A stretch of 64,000 bases of DNA, taken from NCBI GenBank assembly GCA_025642075.2, contig JAODUO010000484.1, positions 178,501-242,500 on the forward strand, given 5' to 3'. Under the pieces are notes generated by a model, which ran no database searches, had not been told where the DNA came from, and was given only the letters and a program-made list of their open reading frames with translations. The translations under genes and the position numbers were made by a program. How positions within the stretch are numbered: the stretch's first letter is position 1; every line of letters starts with the position of its first letter. Of this stretch, positions 61,431 to 64,000 are shown piece by piece. This DNA comes from Ridgeia piscesae. Lineage: Eukaryota > Annelida > Polychaeta > Sabellida > Siboglinidae.

Positions 61431-61839
61431 AGTATATGGTTAGGGATAATAATTATGTGATCATGAATATGGCTAGGGATAATATGTGATCATGAATATA
61501 CTAATCAGAGTCATGGACATTGTTATGGTATGTATAAAATGGCTATTACCATATTGGTAAAGTGATTTTTAAATGATTTAGATACTCTCACTTGATATTT
61601 CTCTCACTGCATTATTTGTGTGTACCTGATCGTTTAGTGTGTGTATTGAGAAAGCACAGATTCTATGCAAATTGAATTGGCAAAATTAGGTGCCTGCAAA
61701 TTTGATATATCCATAATGCACTGTACTATTTTGTGAATGTTTTGATTTTACTAACTGATATTTATCTGTCTGATAGAATTAGTCCTTGGAACACTTGTTA
61801 ATTTGTTTCCACATTATCGCTGCGATATATTATCAGTCA

Positions 61840-62348
61840 GTAATGCTGTTACACTACAAGTAACGCACTAGTAGAGCAGAGGTGTGAAGAAGAAGGAGTT
61901 GGATTTGTAGATTTCTGGTGATATTTTGTTGGTAAAGAAGACATGCATATGAGAGATGGCCTCCATCTAAGCGGAAAGGGCGCAGCGGTGTTCTCCGAGA
62001 ACCTGCTTCGATCTATGGACAGTGGAACAGGTTGCAACTATTTAAACTAGTTTCGCAGGGGGGATACACAGAGAAGCCAAATACTAGAGGCATAGATAAA
62101 GATAGCAAAAATAAATCAGCAAAGAACAGCCTGGAAAGCCCCACGGAATTTGGTTATAAATGTGTTTGTTTAAATGCCAGGAGCATAGTAAACAAAAGAA
62201 ATGAACTAAACATTATGGCAGAAGACATTGACTTGAATATTAGACCACCGCCGATATATCAGATGCCGAATTAGGAATGACAGGATATGTAATGTTTAGG
62301 AAAGATAGATTAGGAAGAAGGGGAGGCGGAGTTATTTTCTATATTAAG
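61840..62348 (+). pseudogene. CR1-like LINE: SGNH-type ORF end and endonuclease start
   Basis: 61940-62040 reads MHMRDGLHLSGKGAAVFSEN, the DGxHLS motif ending the esterase-like (SGNH) domain of some CR1 first ORFs. 62155-62215 reads CVCLNARSIVNKRNELNIMA, the N-terminus of an AP endonuclease. 62265-62345 keeps SDAELGMTGYVMFRKDRLG and RRGGGVIFYIK in a shifted frame. The fragment stops exactly where the 22-bp minisatellite begins. Confidence 0.75.
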
Positions 62349-62512
62349 TGGCGACAGCCAGATAATTAAGTGGCGACAGCCAGATAATTAAGTGGCGACC
62401 GCCAGGTAATTAAGTGGCGACCGCCAGATAATTAAGTGGCGACAGCCAGATAATTAAGTGGCGACCGCCAGATAATTAAGTGGCGACCGCCAGATAATTA
62501 AGTGGCGACCAA
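62345..62512. repeat. 22-bp minisatellite
   Basis: About 7.6 units of aagtggcgacagccagataatt, with one variable base (gcgacagcc/gcgaccgcc). It abuts the truncated LINE. Confidence 0.95.
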
Positions 62513-64000
62513 AACTGGTTACCTTTGAACACTGCAAATCACCTTTCACCACACCGATTGTTTTCAACCTTCAAAATACCTATTGATCCCAACTTCAATG
62601 TCTTTTACCCAACAGTGCTAATTACTGAAGTGTCTTTCTGGGTTCTGACAGTGACCACAACTTTTGCTTGCACAGAGCCATAGGTTGGGTTAGCACTTGA
62701 TAGTGACCACAGGTTTTTAGTCAGGCTCGAAACTGGGACCAGGCCACAGTTATGTCCAGACTGTCTTGAGTTGACACATTTCTTCACAAAATCCTAGCAG
62801 TCATTAGCATAGACATTTTGTTATGGATTTGCTGGCTTAGTTTAACAAACAATAGATTATGGTCTTTATCTCTAACTGTGGATAGAGGTTTCTGACCGGG
62901 AAAGTATGCCCCTTGAGGGGAAGTCTTTGTGGCTGTGGTTGGAATGCCACTGGTTCAGCATGGAAATCATTGAGGATTTTGAAATACGAGAGGCATCGAT
63001 ACCACGACGTGACCTTAGCCTATAACTGTACAGTGGCTGACAAATTAAATGTAGACACACACTATACTGTGTCACCAAGATTTGTGTTGTGAGATATATT
63101 GTTGTTGATAACTAAGCAAAAATGAATGTGGCAACATTCAGAAGAAGAAAAAGCCCATCGTATCCATCGTATAAATGCAGCATCAATACAAACATACTTA
63201 AGAATACACGCATACTACATCATTCGTATGTAATTCAATAATGTACAAGTTATGGCGTACTATTCTGCATAATGATTCTCGTTGAAACGAACTTGTGCGT
63301 CAAGTGACTGGGCTGACAGTAGGGTCTGCAGCATGGCCACAATTCGTATGCTCTAATGCTTTTCCATTTTGTGATAGCTCAGCAGACCAGCAAAATGCAA
63401 ATTTCATAGGTCTCGTAAGTACCAAATTATATCAGCAACGTCAACAAACATTGGTTTATTTACAAGGTGCTACTAAAAACCCAGCAATATAGCGACGGCG
63501 CTGTCATCTCGTCAAATATGCAAAAAGTCATAACATGTTTTGTATCCTGCCGGAATTTGCGCACGGAGAGACTGTGTTTTATTTATTCATCAATATTTCT
63601 TTCATACTGTGTTCAAGAGTGAGAAATGTGAACGTCCTGACGTTGCCTCAAAGGCCCACCGGCTATGACTGGCATCTACATACGTAACATAAATATATTG
63701 TGGTAAATATAAACCAGTAATCAAAAGAATAATTTTGAAAAACGAAATGTGGCATGAAACGTAAATAGAGCATGATATCAAACAACATTGGTATATACTT
63801 AGATAAATTATTAAAACAAAATCAAATTCAAACCAGTTCGCGGACCGGATTCTTTTAAGATTATTGGAGTTATTATTATAACAAACACATCATACACAAT
63901 AAAATTAATTCGTTTTTTACGAATATAGGTTGTACCCTTGCATGTTATATATGTAACACTGGAAACAAATATTACAAATATTATCTAAACGATCCAAGTT
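62513..64000. other. No gene supported
   Basis: AT-rich sequence. A stretch at 63029-63050 (tacagtggctgacaaattaa) resembles a Tc1-type terminus but no partner was found. ORFs of 60-68 codons show no domain. Confidence 0.4.

Noticed and set aside
63029..63050. Tc1-like terminus tacagtggctgacaaa
   Set aside because: No inverted partner or TA-flanked pair could be found in the window.

Overview
The window is animal nuclear DNA: introns with GT/AG borders, two metazoan housekeeping genes, CR1-, Jockey- and RTE-like LINE remnants, a Ty3/Gypsy LTR element, hAT-type DNA transposons, a tRNA-derived SINE and very long minisatellites. An invertebrate, perhaps a marine mollusc or other lophotrochozoan, fits best, but the sequence alone does not fix the taxon.

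Region 1-29 kb is the 5' part of one minus-strand gene that I read as UFSP2 (UFM1-specific protease 2). Three exons (28856-29018, 13027-13121, 5566-5773) have good splice sites and matching phases, and together encode the N-terminal domain found in the long invertebrate form. The first exon is not located, and the catalytic exons lie beyond position 1. About 20.7 kb of this 29 kb is tandem repeat: three arrays built from 28-bp units (A 1-1930, B 2738-4315, C 4975-5515), a 34/41-bp array (D 7545-12962), an 18-bp array (E 13136-16508) and a 38/39-bp array (F 17585-28207). Array F is split by two transposon insertions, one of which carries a further nested hAT.

Region 29-39 kb has no convincing coding exon. 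It holds a foldback element, a CAGGGGTAG-ended element containing a SINE, inverted clusters of a degenerate 20-bp repeat, a 28-bp perfect inverted repeat, and a LINE 3' fragment. Region 39.4-45.3 kb is a defective Gypsy element (LTRs, intact gag, broken pol) lying between two mirror-image microsatellites. Region 45.8-48.8 kb holds a MITE, short repeats, and a dispersed repeat carrying a 475-bp insertion.

At 48.8-49.7 kb is TXNDC9 (minus strand), with its whole coding region in one exon and a spliced 5' UTR. Region 50-64 kb is a transposon graveyard: LINE pieces in both orientations, a 2,066-bp hAT with an exact 8-bp target duplication, a LINE split by an 837-bp inverted-repeat element, an AACGTT-rich MITE and a 22-bp minisatellite.

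No CRISPR array, bacterial operon or rRNA gene is present. The long ORFs inside the arrays are repeat translations, not genes. Unit counts are estimates from array length. Family assignments come from reading translations and were not checked by database search.
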